This document shows, one piece after another, positions 1 to 8,024 of a DNA stretch of 64,000 bases. Below the pieces are notes generated by a model. The model ran no database searches. It had not been told where the DNA came from and was given only the letters and a program-made list of their open reading frames with translations. Both the position numbers and the translations under genes were made by a program. The stretch spans positions 1 through 64,000 of the forward strand of contig JASFYX010000053.1 of NCBI GenBank assembly GCA_045046885.1, written 5' to 3'. Each line of letters starts with the position of its first letter. Position 1 is the stretch's first letter. Origin of the DNA: CG1-02-35-72 sp045046885. Lineage in GTDB: Bacteria; Bacteroidota; Bacteroidia; Flavobacteriales; Flavobacteriaceae.

Positions 1-33
1 TGTTGATAATTCATCGGCAATCAGTTTTTTTTT

Positions 34-65
34 CAAATATCGGAAAGTTAACTTTCCGATATTTG
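34..65. repeat. Perfect 32-bp palindrome
   Basis: Arm CAAATATCGGAAAGTT at 34-49 is followed with no spacer by its exact reverse complement at 50-65. A T-run lies just left of it (24-33) and TTTAC follows it. It could be the 3' hairpin of a gene ending before the window, or a large operator. The rest of 1-178 contains no recognisable gene. Confidence 0.6.
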
Positions 66-208
66 TTTACTGTTGCACTTATTGTTTGAACTTAGTATAC
101 GATATAATTTAAACTCTAGAATTTTACTTTTTAGCGATTAATTGATGTCAATAGTAGAATAATTGCAATTAGAAATATTAATTTTTGTACTTTCAAAACC
201 TCAAAAAA

Positions 209-2029
209 ATGTTTATGGTTTCATTAAGTACTTTCGATTACTCTATTATTTTTGCCTTTTTTTCTATTACATTATTTATAGGTTTCTACGTTTCTAAGAA
301 ATCAGGTAAGAATTCAACAGAATATTTTTTATCGGGTAGAACCATGCCGTGGTGGCTGTTAGGGGTTTCTATGGTGGCCACCACTTTTTCTACCGATACA
401 CCCAATTTGGTAACAGATATTGTAAGAACCAATGGCGTTTCCGGAAACTGGTCTTGGTGGGCTTTTTTAATAACAGGGCTTTTAACTGTTTTTGTCTATG
501 CTAAATTGTGGCGAAAATCTAATGTAAAAACCGATTTAGAATTTTATGAAATGCGTTACGGTGGTAAACCTGCCAAATTTTTAAGGAAATTTCGCGCTAT
601 ATATTTAGGAGTTGTTTTTAATGTTATAACGATGTCTGCCGTGACTTTAGCAGCTATAAAAATTGGCGGTATTATGCTTGGTTTAGATCCTTGGGTTACT
701 GTTGTAAGTGCTGGTTTGATAACTGTTGTTTTTAGCGCTGTTGGCGGATTTAAAGGCGTAGTCTATACCGATTTTATCTTGTTTTTTGTGGCGATGGGTG
801 GTGCTATTTGGGCCGCTGTTTATTTGGTTAATTTACCTGAAGTAGGTGGTATACACGCCTTATTAACTCATGAAAATGTGGTGGGTAAATTATCTATTTT
901 ACCCGATTTTAGCAATACCGAAGCCCTTGTAACTTTACTTATTATTCCATTAGCTGTGCAATGGTGGAGCTCTTGGTATCCTGGAGCCGAACCCGGTGGA
1001 GGTGGATATATAGCACAACGTATGTTAGCCTCAAAAAATGCCAATCATGCTATTGGCTCTACTTTCTTCTTTAATATTATGCATTATGCTTTAAGACCTT
1101 GGCCTTGGATTATTGTTGCTTTAGCATCATTAGTTGTTTTTCCAGATATTGCGAGTATTCATGCGGCTTTTCCAAATATTGCCGAAGGTAAATTAGGAAA
1201 CGATTTAGCGTATTCTGCAATGTTGACAAAATTGCCTAGTGGTTTAATTGGATTGGTTTTAACCTCATTGGTCGCTGCTTATATGTCAACCATATCAACG
1301 CAACTTAATTGGGGCTCTTCATATATTGTATTCGATTTTTACAAACAACAAATAAATCCAAAAGCTTCAGAAAAACGATTGGTTGCTGTGGGGCGTATTT
1401 CAACTGTTGTGCTTATGGTTTTAAGTGCCTCTTTAGCATTACTGATGCAAAATGCCTTACAATTATTCAATTTATTATTGGTTTTTGGCGCTGGTACCGG
1501 ACTCATATTCATTTTACGTTGGTTCTGGTGGCGGATTAATGCGTGGAGCGAAATCTCGGCTATGTTTGCTTCAGGAATAGTTTCATTATTTTTAGCCATT
1601 CCAACAGTTGATACTTATTTATTTGACAAAACCGAAGGTTTAATGCCAGCTTATGCCAAATTTTTAATAGTAGTTGCTGTTACAAGTGCTGTTTGGCTTA
1701 TCGCGACATTTATTACCAAACCAGAAAGCGATGCTGTCTTGCGTAATTTTTATCTTAAAATTCAACCGGGAGGTCCTGGATGGCGAAAAGTGATTACCAA
1801 AGCCACCAATGATAAAGTTGAGATTGTAAAAGATAAAGAGGGGTGGAGTGTGCCTTCTGGAATTATTGCTATGTTATTAGGATGTGTTTTAATTTACAGC
1901 ACAATGTTTACTACAGGCTATTTAATTTACGGCGATTATTCTTATGCCTTAACATTAGGTACTCTAGCGATTGTTTCAGGCTATTTCTTAGTTAAAATTT
2001 GGAAAAAAATTAGTGTTAATATTTTATAG
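209..2029 (+). CDS. Sodium:solute symporter (SSS family)
   Basis: A multi-pass inner-membrane transporter of about 606 residues, with 13 or more hydrophobic segments spread over the protein. The N-terminal part carries the SSS-like stretch YFLSGRTMPWWLLG followed by FSTDTPN. A glycine-rich loop GAEPGGGGYIAQRM lies near residue 270. The family couples sodium entry to uptake of sugars, sialic acids or similar solutes; the substrate cannot be read here. A TTG further upstream (185) lies inside a TA-N3-TTTG promoter-like element (179-187), so the ATG at 209 (or 215) is the better start. The next gene begins 2 nt after the stop, implying one transcript with a sugar-type acyltransferase, a pairing often seen in glycan or amino-sugar loci. 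Confidence 0.85.
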   Translation: MFMVSLSTFDYSIIFAFFSITLFIGFYVSKKSGKNSTEYFLSGRTMPWWLLGVSMVATTFSTDTPNLVTDIVRTNGVSGNWSWWAFLITGLLTVFVYAKLWRKSNVKTDLEFYEMRYGGKPAKFLRKFRAIYLGVVFNVITMSAVTLAAIKIGGIMLGLDPWVTVVSAGLITVVFSAVGGFKGVVYTDFILFFVAMGGAIWAAVYLVNLPEVGGIHALLTHENVVGKLSILPDFSNTEALVTLLIIPLAVQWWSSWYPGAEPGGGGYIAQRMLASKNANHAIGSTFFFNIMHYALRPWPWIIVALASLVVFPDIASIHAAFPNIAEGKLGNDLAYSAMLTKLPSGLIGLVLTSLVAAYMSTISTQLNWGSSYIVFDFYKQQINPKASEKRLVAVGRISTVVLMVLSASLALLMQNALQLFNLLLVFGAGTGLIFILRWFWWRINAWSEISAMFASGIVSLFLAIPTVDTYLFDKTEGLMPAYAKFLIVVAVTSAVWLIATFITKPESDAVLRNFYLKIQPGGPGWRKVITKATNDKVEIVKDKEGWSVPSGIIAMLLGCVLIYSTMFTTGYLIYGDYSYALTLGTLAIVSGYFLVKIWKKISVNIL

Positions 2030-2031
2030 TT

Positions 2032-3120
2032 ATGAAAACAAGAATTCAATCTGTCGATTTATTTAGAGGGCTTACTATTGCCGCAATGATTTTAGTAAAT
2101 ACACCTGGCACTTGGGATGCCATTTATGCACCACTTGAACATTCGGCTTGGCACGGTTTAACGCCAACCGATTTGATATTTCCTTTTTTTCTGTTTATTG
2201 TAGGATTATCCATTTCATTGGCTTATAAAAATAAGCTAAACAATGCAGCAGCCTATAAAAAAATAATTATTAGAAGTTTGAAAATAATAGGTTTAGGCTT
2301 GTTTTTAAATTTATTTTCGCCCTATTTTCCATTTATAGAAAATTTATCAACGGTTAGAATTCCTGGTGTGCTACAACGTATTGGTGTGGTGTTTTTAATT
2401 GCGGCGGTAATCAATCTTAACTTTAGCTGGAAGTCTATTTTGATAATTAGCGCGAGTATTTTAATCATTTATTGGCTCTGGATGGGGTATGTTCCTTTAA
2501 ATGGGATGAAGCCATCGTTTGAACGTGTGCCAAATAACTGGGCTAGTTATTTAGATTTAAAAATATTTGGCAAACACACTTGGAGACTTGATTATGATCC
2601 CGAAGGATTGCTAAGTACATTTCCATCGGTGGTTTCTAGTTTGGCAGGTGTTTTAGTTGGTAAAATATTGATGGCTCCAGGCGATAATAAAATTATAAAG
2701 TTTATTTGGTCTGGTGTAGCTATGTTGGTAATTGGATTGATTTGGAATAATTGGTTTCCAATAAATAAGGCCTTATGGAGCAGTAGTTTTGTTTTGGTAA
2801 CTAGTGGTTTAGGAACATTGTTTTTAGCTTTGCTATATTATGTTAGCGATGTTAAAAAAAATAGTATTGGTAGTTTATTTAAATACATGGGGGCTAATGC
2901 TATAGCTATTTATTTTTTATCCTCAGTTATTGAAACAACTTTTGATTCGCTACAAGTTAACAAAACAGAATCCATTCATGAGTGGTTGTATCATAGCTTT
3001 TTCACAAGTTTTATAAGCAATCAAAAGCTTGCTTCGGTTTGCTATGCTGTTATGACGGTATTATTTTATTTATGGTTTGGATATATGCTTTTTAAACGAA
3101 AAATCATCATAAAGGTTTAA
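2032..3120 (+). CDS. Membrane acyltransferase, DUF5009/HGSNAT-like
   Basis: A 362-residue protein with about ten predicted membrane helices. The start RIQSVDLFRGLTIAAMILVN and the internal GVLQRIGVVF motif are typical of the bacterial relatives of heparan-alpha-glucosaminide N-acetyltransferase (DUF5009 type). Such proteins are thought to acetylate amino sugars across the membrane using acetyl-CoA. It lies 2 nt behind the sodium/solute symporter, so a joint role in importing and modifying an amino sugar is likely but inferred. Family call is firm; exact substrate unknown. Confidence 0.75.
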   Translation: MKTRIQSVDLFRGLTIAAMILVNTPGTWDAIYAPLEHSAWHGLTPTDLIFPFFLFIVGLSISLAYKNKLNNAAAYKKIIIRSLKIIGLGLFLNLFSPYFPFIENLSTVRIPGVLQRIGVVFLIAAVINLNFSWKSILIISASILIIYWLWMGYVPLNGMKPSFERVPNNWASYLDLKIFGKHTWRLDYDPEGLLSTFPSVVSSLAGVLVGKILMAPGDNKIIKFIWSGVAMLVIGLIWNNWFPINKALWSSSFVLVTSGLGTLFLALLYYVSDVKKNSIGSLFKYMGANAIAIYFLSSVIETTFDSLQVNKTESIHEWLYHSFFTSFISNQKLASVCYAVMTVLFYLWFGYMLFKRKIIIKV

Positions 3121-3306
3121 TCCGATTTAAAATCTGCGAAAGCGAAATTGACTAAAGGTTTATTTTACCTTACCCTAGACTGCGAAAAGGCATTTTCTAC
3201 TTCTCTGAGGAGAGATAAATCTGAAATTCCGAGACTGAGCCTTCGGGGAATTAATTAGATTAAAAAAGTTATATTTACATTTTAATTAATTAAACAATCT
3301 AACTTT

Positions 3307-3735
3307 ATGAAAACGCAAACCTATAAAAACCACCGTAAATTTGTTAAGATATACCATCTTTTTGCTTTACCGCTTACATTGGTTTTAATAATTGGTGCTG
3401 TTATGAATTTGATTAACAGTGCACCCGAAAATTTATATTCGGCTTCTTTATTGGTTTTGGTATCTGTTTTATTGTTGCTCACACTTTTCTTTACAAGAGC
3501 TTTTGCCTTAAAAGCGCAAGATCGTGCTATTCGTGTTGAAGAAAATTTTAGACATTATCTCTTAACAGGAAAGCCTTTATCGTCTGAATTAAAAACACGT
3601 CAAATAATTGGTTTACGCTTTGCCTCTGATGAAGAGTTTCCGACTTTAGCCGAAAAAGCAGTCGAAGATAATATGAGCGAAGATGCCATTAAAAAAGCCA
3701 TTAAAAATTGGAAAGGCGATTACTATCGCGCTTAA
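3307..3735 (+). CDS. Small membrane protein, DUF6526-like
   Basis: A 142-residue protein with two membrane helices (about residues 17-35 and 43-64) followed by a charged cytoplasmic half ending in IKNWKGDYYRA. It resembles the DUF6526 family of Bacteroidota, for which I know no function. A weak -7 element TATATTTA lies at 3270-3277, and a strong terminator follows the stop, so it is probably monocistronic. The 186-nt gap before it holds no gene, only A+T-rich DNA with decayed inverted segments. Confidence 0.65.
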   Translation: MKTQTYKNHRKFVKIYHLFALPLTLVLIIGAVMNLINSAPENLYSASLLVLVSVLLLLTLFFTRAFALKAQDRAIRVEENFRHYLLTGKPLSSELKTRQIIGLRFASDEEFPTLAEKAVEDNMSEDAIKKAIKNWKGDYYRA

Positions 3736-3740
3736 AATAA

Positions 3741-3764
3741 AATCCTGCTAAAGCGGGATTTTTT
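3741..3764 (+). terminator. Rho-independent terminator
   Basis: Stem AATCCTGC (3741-3748), loop TAAA, stem GCGGGATT (3753-3760), then a T-run. It ends the DUF6526-like gene and argues that the following antiporter does not start at the ATG at 3766, which abuts the hairpin. Confidence 0.85.
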
Positions 3765-3789
3765 AATGCCTAAATACCCCAAGCAAATT

Positions 3790-5247
3790 ATGTCAGAGAA
3801 AACAAAAAAAATTACTCTATTTCAATCTTTAATACCCTTAATAATTTTAGTCGCCATTTTAGCTTTTAATGTACACCTTTACGGTGACGAAGCGACTAGT
3901 GGTCCCAATCAATTCGCCCTTATTTTAGGAGGTGTTTTTGCCGCAATTGTTGGCTTTAGAAACAATGTTTCGTATGATAAAATGATGAATAAAGTTGCTA
4001 AGAATATTAAATCTACCAGTTCGGCTATTCTAATTTTATTGATGGTGGGAGCACTGGCAGGCACTTGGCTTATCAGTGGTATTATTCCAACGATGATTTA
4101 TTACGGATTACAAATTTTAAACCCGACGTTCTTTTTGGTAGCGGCTGTTGTTATAGCCTCAATTATTTCGTTGGCTACAGGTAGCTCGTGGACAACCACG
4201 GCTACCATTGGTATTGCTTTGATGGGTATAGGCAAAGCCTTGGGCTTGCCTATGGGAATGATTGCCGGCGCGGTATTATCAGGCGCTTATTTTGGCGATA
4301 AAATGTCGCCCTTGTCTGATACAACTAATTTAGCACCGGCTATGGCAGGAACCGATGTGTTTACCCATGTACGTTATATGATGTACACCACCATACCTAC
4401 AATGATAATTACGCTGATAATATTTTTATTTTTAGGATTAAATCACGAGGGTACTGAGCTACAAGATGCTTCGGGTTTGTTGGTGAGTATTAAGCAAACT
4501 TTTAATGTATCGCCTATACTATTTGTAGTCCCTGTTTTGGTTATTACAATGATTATAAAAAAAGCCAAACCGCTTACGGCTTTGTTTATCGGGACAATTT
4601 TAGCAGGTATTTTTGCCATCATTTTTCAGCCAGATATCGTCAAACAAATAGCAGGTGCTGATACACTTACTTTTGAAAGTGCTTACAAAGGCGTGATGGA
4701 TGCCATTACAAACAGTACTTATATCCCGTCGGGTAATAAAATTTTAGACGAAAATAAACTCTTCTCTTCAGGAGGTATGGCAGGTATGATTTCTACCATT
4801 TGGCTTATTTTATGTGCCATGTTTTTTGGGGGTGTGATGCAAGCCATTGGGGCACTTCAAAAAATTAGTGACAGTTTGTTAAGCGTCGCTAAGAGTACCT
4901 TTGGCCTCTTTGCCAGCACAACCGCAACTTGTATATTTTTTAACGGCACGGCTTCCGACCAATATTTAGCTATTGTTGTGCCCGGAAAAATGTATCAAAA
5001 GGCTTTTAAAGACAAAGGGTTAGCACCTGAGAATTTGAGTCGGACACTCGAAGACTCTGGTACGGTAACTTCTATTCTCTTTCCGTGGAATACAGGCGGT
5101 GCTTATCAATCTAAAACCTTAGGTGTAGGCACAATGGAATATGTTTGGTATGCCTTTTTTAATTTGATTAGTCCGATTATGACACTGATTTTTGCTTATT
5201 TTAATATAAAGATTAGAAAATTGGCTAAAAATAAATTGGAAAAATAA
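3790..5247 (+). CDS. nhaC: Na+/H+ antiporter, NhaC family
   Basis: A polytopic membrane protein of 485 residues from the chosen start. NhaC-type hallmarks include GSSWTTTATIGIALMGIG in the first half, the GAYFGDKMSPLSDTTNLAP motif, and the mirrored C-terminal stretch FNGTASDQYLAIVVPGKMY then LSRTLEDSGTVTSILFPWN. It should exchange cytoplasmic sodium for protons, or act as a related amino-acid/malate-type exchanger; substrate specificity cannot be read. An ATG at 3766 is in frame but only 2-6 nt from the terminator hairpin, so ATG 3790 (MSEKTKK) is preferred. The Bax-inhibitor gene follows after 5 nt, suggesting an operon. Confidence 0.85.
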   Translation: MSEKTKKITLFQSLIPLIILVAILAFNVHLYGDEATSGPNQFALILGGVFAAIVGFRNNVSYDKMMNKVAKNIKSTSSAILILLMVGALAGTWLISGIIPTMIYYGLQILNPTFFLVAAVVIASIISLATGSSWTTTATIGIALMGIGKALGLPMGMIAGAVLSGAYFGDKMSPLSDTTNLAPAMAGTDVFTHVRYMMYTTIPTMIITLIIFLFLGLNHEGTELQDASGLLVSIKQTFNVSPILFVVPVLVITMIIKKAKPLTALFIGTILAGIFAIIFQPDIVKQIAGADTLTFESAYKGVMDAITNSTYIPSGNKILDENKLFSSGGMAGMISTIWLILCAMFFGGVMQAIGALQKISDSLLSVAKSTFGLFASTTATCIFFNGTASDQYLAIVVPGKMYQKAFKDKGLAPENLSRTLEDSGTVTSILFPWNTGGAYQSKTLGVGTMEYVWYAFFNLISPIMTLIFAYFNIKIRKLAKNKLEK

Positions 5248-5252
5248 TAAAA

Positions 5253-5948
5253 ATGAATAATCATCAGTTTACAGCCGAACAAATTCAGGTAGAACAAGCC
5301 AATTTTATAACCAAGGTTTACAGTTGGATGACAGGTGCTTTAATTTTAACCGGACTTGTAGCTATGTGGGTAGCGGCATCGCCACAATTAGTCAATATGT
5401 TTATCGGTAACAGGTTTATGTTTTTCGGGCTTATTATAGCCGAGTTTTTATGCGTGGGTTATTTGGCAGTAGCTATTAAAAAGATGTCGGCACAAACGGC
5501 TGTTATGGTCTTTTTGTCTTATGCAGCCTTAAACGGACTGACATTTTCGGTGATATTTTTAATTTATACTACTGCTTCTATTGCTATGACCTTTTTTATT
5601 ACGGCAGGTACTTTTGGCTTGATGAGTATTTATGGTTATTACACCAAAAAAGATTTAACATCATTAGGCAACTTGGCTTTTATGGCCTTAATAGGGTTGA
5701 TTATTGCATCGGTTGTTAATATGTTTATGCAGAGCAGTTTAATGTATTGGATTACTACGTATGCCGGCATTTTAATCTTTATCGCCTTAACGGCTTACGA
5801 TACCCAAAAGATTAAAAATATGAACATTATTGGCAATGAGGGCACCGACGAAGATAAAAAAGAAGCCATTATGGGCGCTTTGACGCTTTATCTTGATTTT
5901 ATCAATTTGTTTTTATTCCTGTTGCGCATTTTTGGTAAGCGCAAATAA
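5253..5948 (+). CDS. Bax inhibitor-1 / YccA family membrane protein
   Basis: A 231-residue protein with seven hydrophobic segments, matching the usual BI-1/YccA length. The C-terminal pattern ITTYAGILIFIALTAYDTQKIK, with the conserved Asp of TAYDTQKI, followed by YLDFINLFLFLLRIFG is diagnostic. Family members are inner-membrane proteins linked to calcium leak or modulation of FtsH; function here is not established. It lies 5 nt after nhaC and 2 nt before a small unknown gene, so the three are likely cotranscribed. Confidence 0.85.
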   Translation: MNNHQFTAEQIQVEQANFITKVYSWMTGALILTGLVAMWVAASPQLVNMFIGNRFMFFGLIIAEFLCVGYLAVAIKKMSAQTAVMVFLSYAALNGLTFSVIFLIYTTASIAMTFFITAGTFGLMSIYGYYTKKDLTSLGNLAFMALIGLIIASVVNMFMQSSLMYWITTYAGILIFIALTAYDTQKIKNMNIIGNEGTDEDKKEAIMGALTLYLDFINLFLFLLRIFGKRK

Positions 5949-5950
5949 CT

Positions 5951-6217
5951 TTGAAAAATCCTACTCTTACACCAAAATTAATCAGCCAATTCGAAAAGGC
6001 TACAGGGTTGACATTTATAAATGAAAATGAAGTAGCAGGTAACGTGTGTTATGCCAATGACATGACATTACGACCCGATTTTAAAACCACTTTTACAGAA
6101 AAAGATTTAAAACATTACATTTTGGGCTTGCCTCAAACACAAAATTTAACTTTACCAAAAGACGCTACAACTTTTTGGGAGATTGTAGATTTGGGCGGAC
6201 AGACTTTGAGCAACTAA
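5951..6217 (+). CDS. Small hypothetical protein
   Basis: An 88-residue soluble, slightly acidic protein starting at TTG 2 nt after the BI-1 stop codon. I do not recognise the family. It has no signal peptide or membrane helix. The tight spacing and protein-like composition support a real gene translated with the upstream one. It is the last gene before a non-coding, repeat-rich gap. Confidence 0.5.
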   Translation: MKNPTLTPKLISQFEKATGLTFINENEVAGNVCYANDMTLRPDFKTTFTEKDLKHYILGLPQTQNLTLPKDATTFWEIVDLGGQTLSN

Positions 6218-6732
6218 AAATACGTTTAGGCACTGTTCATTAAATCCCATCCCTAACCCTTCCCAAAGGGAAGGGGGCACTTTCTTTTCTTCAGTCAGCT
6301 ATTCGTAGGACAGATGGGAGCGCTAATATTTTTTTTAAATTAGAAGTCGCGCATGGATGTGAATACGCGATGTGTTTTTGATAGTCAAAATAGGTTTGAA
6401 AATGCAAAATATCTATTCTACTGTCTTCAGAAATCTTATTTACAAGTTAGCACATAGCGGTACAGATACCGTTTATATTAAAAACGCCTTTGATTACCCC
6501 AATCATACCACCACAAACCGTTTTACTTTAAACGATATTGTGATGGTTTTTTTATTTCCTATGTTTCCATAATTATTAACAATAACTTTTAGCCCCAGCC
6601 CGTTCCCTCATTAAGAGGGCTTTTGGTTTACATAACATTACTAAATTGTTATATAAACAAGAATAAAGTTTGAAAGAGCAATAATATGATGACAATATGA
6701 ATAGATGCAAAAATAAAGAAAAGACTTACTTG
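6218..6732. other. Gene-poor gap with short inverted repeats
   Basis: No convincing gene. It holds a hairpin of CCCTTCCC, AAA and GGGAAGGG near 6256-6274, of a kind commonly scattered between Bacteroidota genes, and a CCCTC..GAGGG inverted pair near 6605-6620. A 66-codon GTG-started frame (6372-6572) resembles nothing known and has no clear start signal. The gap ends where the duplicated pyrG 3' end begins. Confidence 0.5.
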
Positions 6733-6767
6733 TTCTCTAAACAAGCCTTTACAAAAGCCACAAAAAG
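6733..6767. repeat. Direct repeat, outer copy (att-like, pyrG 3' remnant)
   Basis: Thirty-five bases identical to 8032-8066. To its left the bases 6726-6732 still spell the pyrG end on the reverse strand (AAC AAG TAA), whereas the intact gene has AAT AAA TAA. To its right the sequence diverges into the insert. Confidence 0.85.
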
Positions 6768-6823
6768 GAATCTAATTAGTCTTTTAAGGATAAAAGAATT
6801 AACAATGTTTTAGAAAAAAATGC

Positions 6824-6831
6824 TATTTTTG
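6824..6831 (+). promoter_or_regulatory. Promoter -7 element
   Basis: TATTTTTG fits the Bacteroidota -7 consensus TAnnTTTG, 40 nt before the ATG of the DUF3883-like gene and inside the insert. A second weaker element TATACTTG lies at 6855-6862. No clear -33 TTG is seen. Confidence 0.4.
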
Positions 6832-6871
6832 ATATTAATGAAATTAAAATTAAATATACTTGCTTAATAAA

Positions 6872-7645
6872 ATGGACAAGGCTGGGAATAAACATAAAAA
6901 TTACGAAATATTAAATTTGATAGGGTACGGTTTATCAAAATTTAACAATGATTTTATCAAAGAATTTGGATTTACTACAAAAATAAGTTTTTTCAATTAT
7001 TTTGTAGAAATTGGTATAGTTGAAACTGGAAGTGTTGTTAAAAATAGGATGGATTTATTTGACCCGTTTTTTTCTAATAACGGGAGGAAAGGATGGTGGC
7101 AAAAAGGCGATGCATATATTCATAGGAAACATTTAATTGATAACCTTTTTGGTACTGAAAATGTAAAAGGTTATTCGGATATTGTGAAACTGTATCTAAA
7201 AGAAAATTACAAGATAAAAGAAATTTTTGTTAAAGTAAAACCAATAATAAAGTCTAGATTTAAAAAGTTACAACAAACTGGTTTAGAAGCAGAATTATTT
7301 TTCATGAAAAATTTTAATTCGATACCTGTTTTTGAAAATGGGACTTTAGAAGATGCAAGATTATTTGGAGACGGTTATGATTTTCAAATTGATGTTAATG
7401 AAAATTCTTTTTTAGCAGAAGTCAAAGGAATTAGAGCTAATAAAGGAAGATTTAGAATGACTGAAAATGAGTATAATAAAGCTTTAGAGTACAAAAATGA
7501 TTATTTAATTACTTTAGTTTTAAATTTAGATGATATACCAACTTTCTTAATTATTGAAAATCCATTAAAGAATTTAAAATTTGAAGAAAGAATAGTAAAA
7601 TCTAAAGAGATTAAAGAATATCATTTATTATCTGATATATGTTAA
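6872..7645 (+). CDS. DUF3883-like PD-(D/E)xK nuclease domain protein
   Basis: A 257-residue, lysine-rich protein. The C-terminal part (about 138-230) reads as a DUF3883-type nuclease fold: GLEAELFF with Glu139, then GDGYDFQI with Asp170, then AEVKG with Glu183 and Lys185, then RFRMTENEYNKALEY, matching the usual D..ExK core plus the N-E-x-x-x-A helix. The N-terminal 130 residues are not recognised. DUF3883 domains are common in restriction and other phage-defence proteins. ATG 6872 is preferred to the TTG at 6860, which overlaps a promoter-like element. It overlaps the next gene by 7 nt and is clearly more A+T-rich than the housekeeping neighbours. Defence role is inferred. Confidence 0.6.
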   Translation: MDKAGNKHKNYEILNLIGYGLSKFNNDFIKEFGFTTKISFFNYFVEIGIVETGSVVKNRMDLFDPFFSNNGRKGWWQKGDAYIHRKHLIDNLFGTENVKGYSDIVKLYLKENYKIKEIFVKVKPIIKSRFKKLQQTGLEAELFFMKNFNSIPVFENGTLEDARLFGDGYDFQIDVNENSFLAEVKGIRANKGRFRMTENEYNKALEYKNDYLITLVLNLDDIPTFLIIENPLKNLKFEERIVKSKEIKEYHLLSDIC

Positions 7646-7993
7646 GTTTTCGTTGTAAAATTGAAATTTTAAATAAATATCTTTTAGATATAGAGCGTAA
7701 TTTTGCGGACAGTTATAAAACTGACATTCTTTTCTATTTAGATGATTTTAATATTAGAAATAAAAAATTATATTTTTTAAAAAAGCTTCATTCTGAAGAT
7801 GATATAACTAATTGGGTTAATCTTTTGACCTCTAAAATTGTAATGAAATTTAATAACGAAGAACAACAATTATCCGATTTTATATACTATTCTATTAACT
7901 AAAATCCAGAAATCAAGTATTATTGAATTTTCAGATTTTAAAAATCTATTTAAATTTAAAAGCATTGATGATTTAGTTAAAAATATGGAATAA
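7639..7993 (+). pseudogene. Small partner of the nuclease, frameshifted near its end
   Basis: An 87-codon frame starting inside the nuclease gene end stops at 7900-7902. Directly after it the +1 frame continues with protein-like sequence (TKIQKSSIIEFSDFKNLF..) for about 31 codons to TAA at 7991-7993. The two frames together would make a protein of about 118 residues. The frame change lies between 7847, where the second frame opens, and 7902. I do not recognise the family. It may be a one-base mutation, a sequencing error or programmed shifting. The overlapping start implies translational coupling with the nuclease. Confidence 0.5.
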
Positions 7994-8024
7994 AGTGTTT
8001 CGCAATACGCAAACAAACAATAAG

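Noticed and set aside
3766..3789. Upstream ATG of nhaC
   Set aside because: It abuts the terminator T-run; the product would carry an atypical MPKYPKQI lead, and ATG 3790 fits better.
6372..6572. 66-codon GTG-started frame in the gap before the pyrG insert
   Set aside because: No recognisable family, no start signal, and it lies in a repeat-rich gap; it reads like a chance frame or worn remnant.
6838..6867. Nine-codon leader peptide upstream of the DUF3883-like gene
   Set aside because: Too short and low-complexity (Lys/Leu/Asn); likely chance in A+T-rich DNA.
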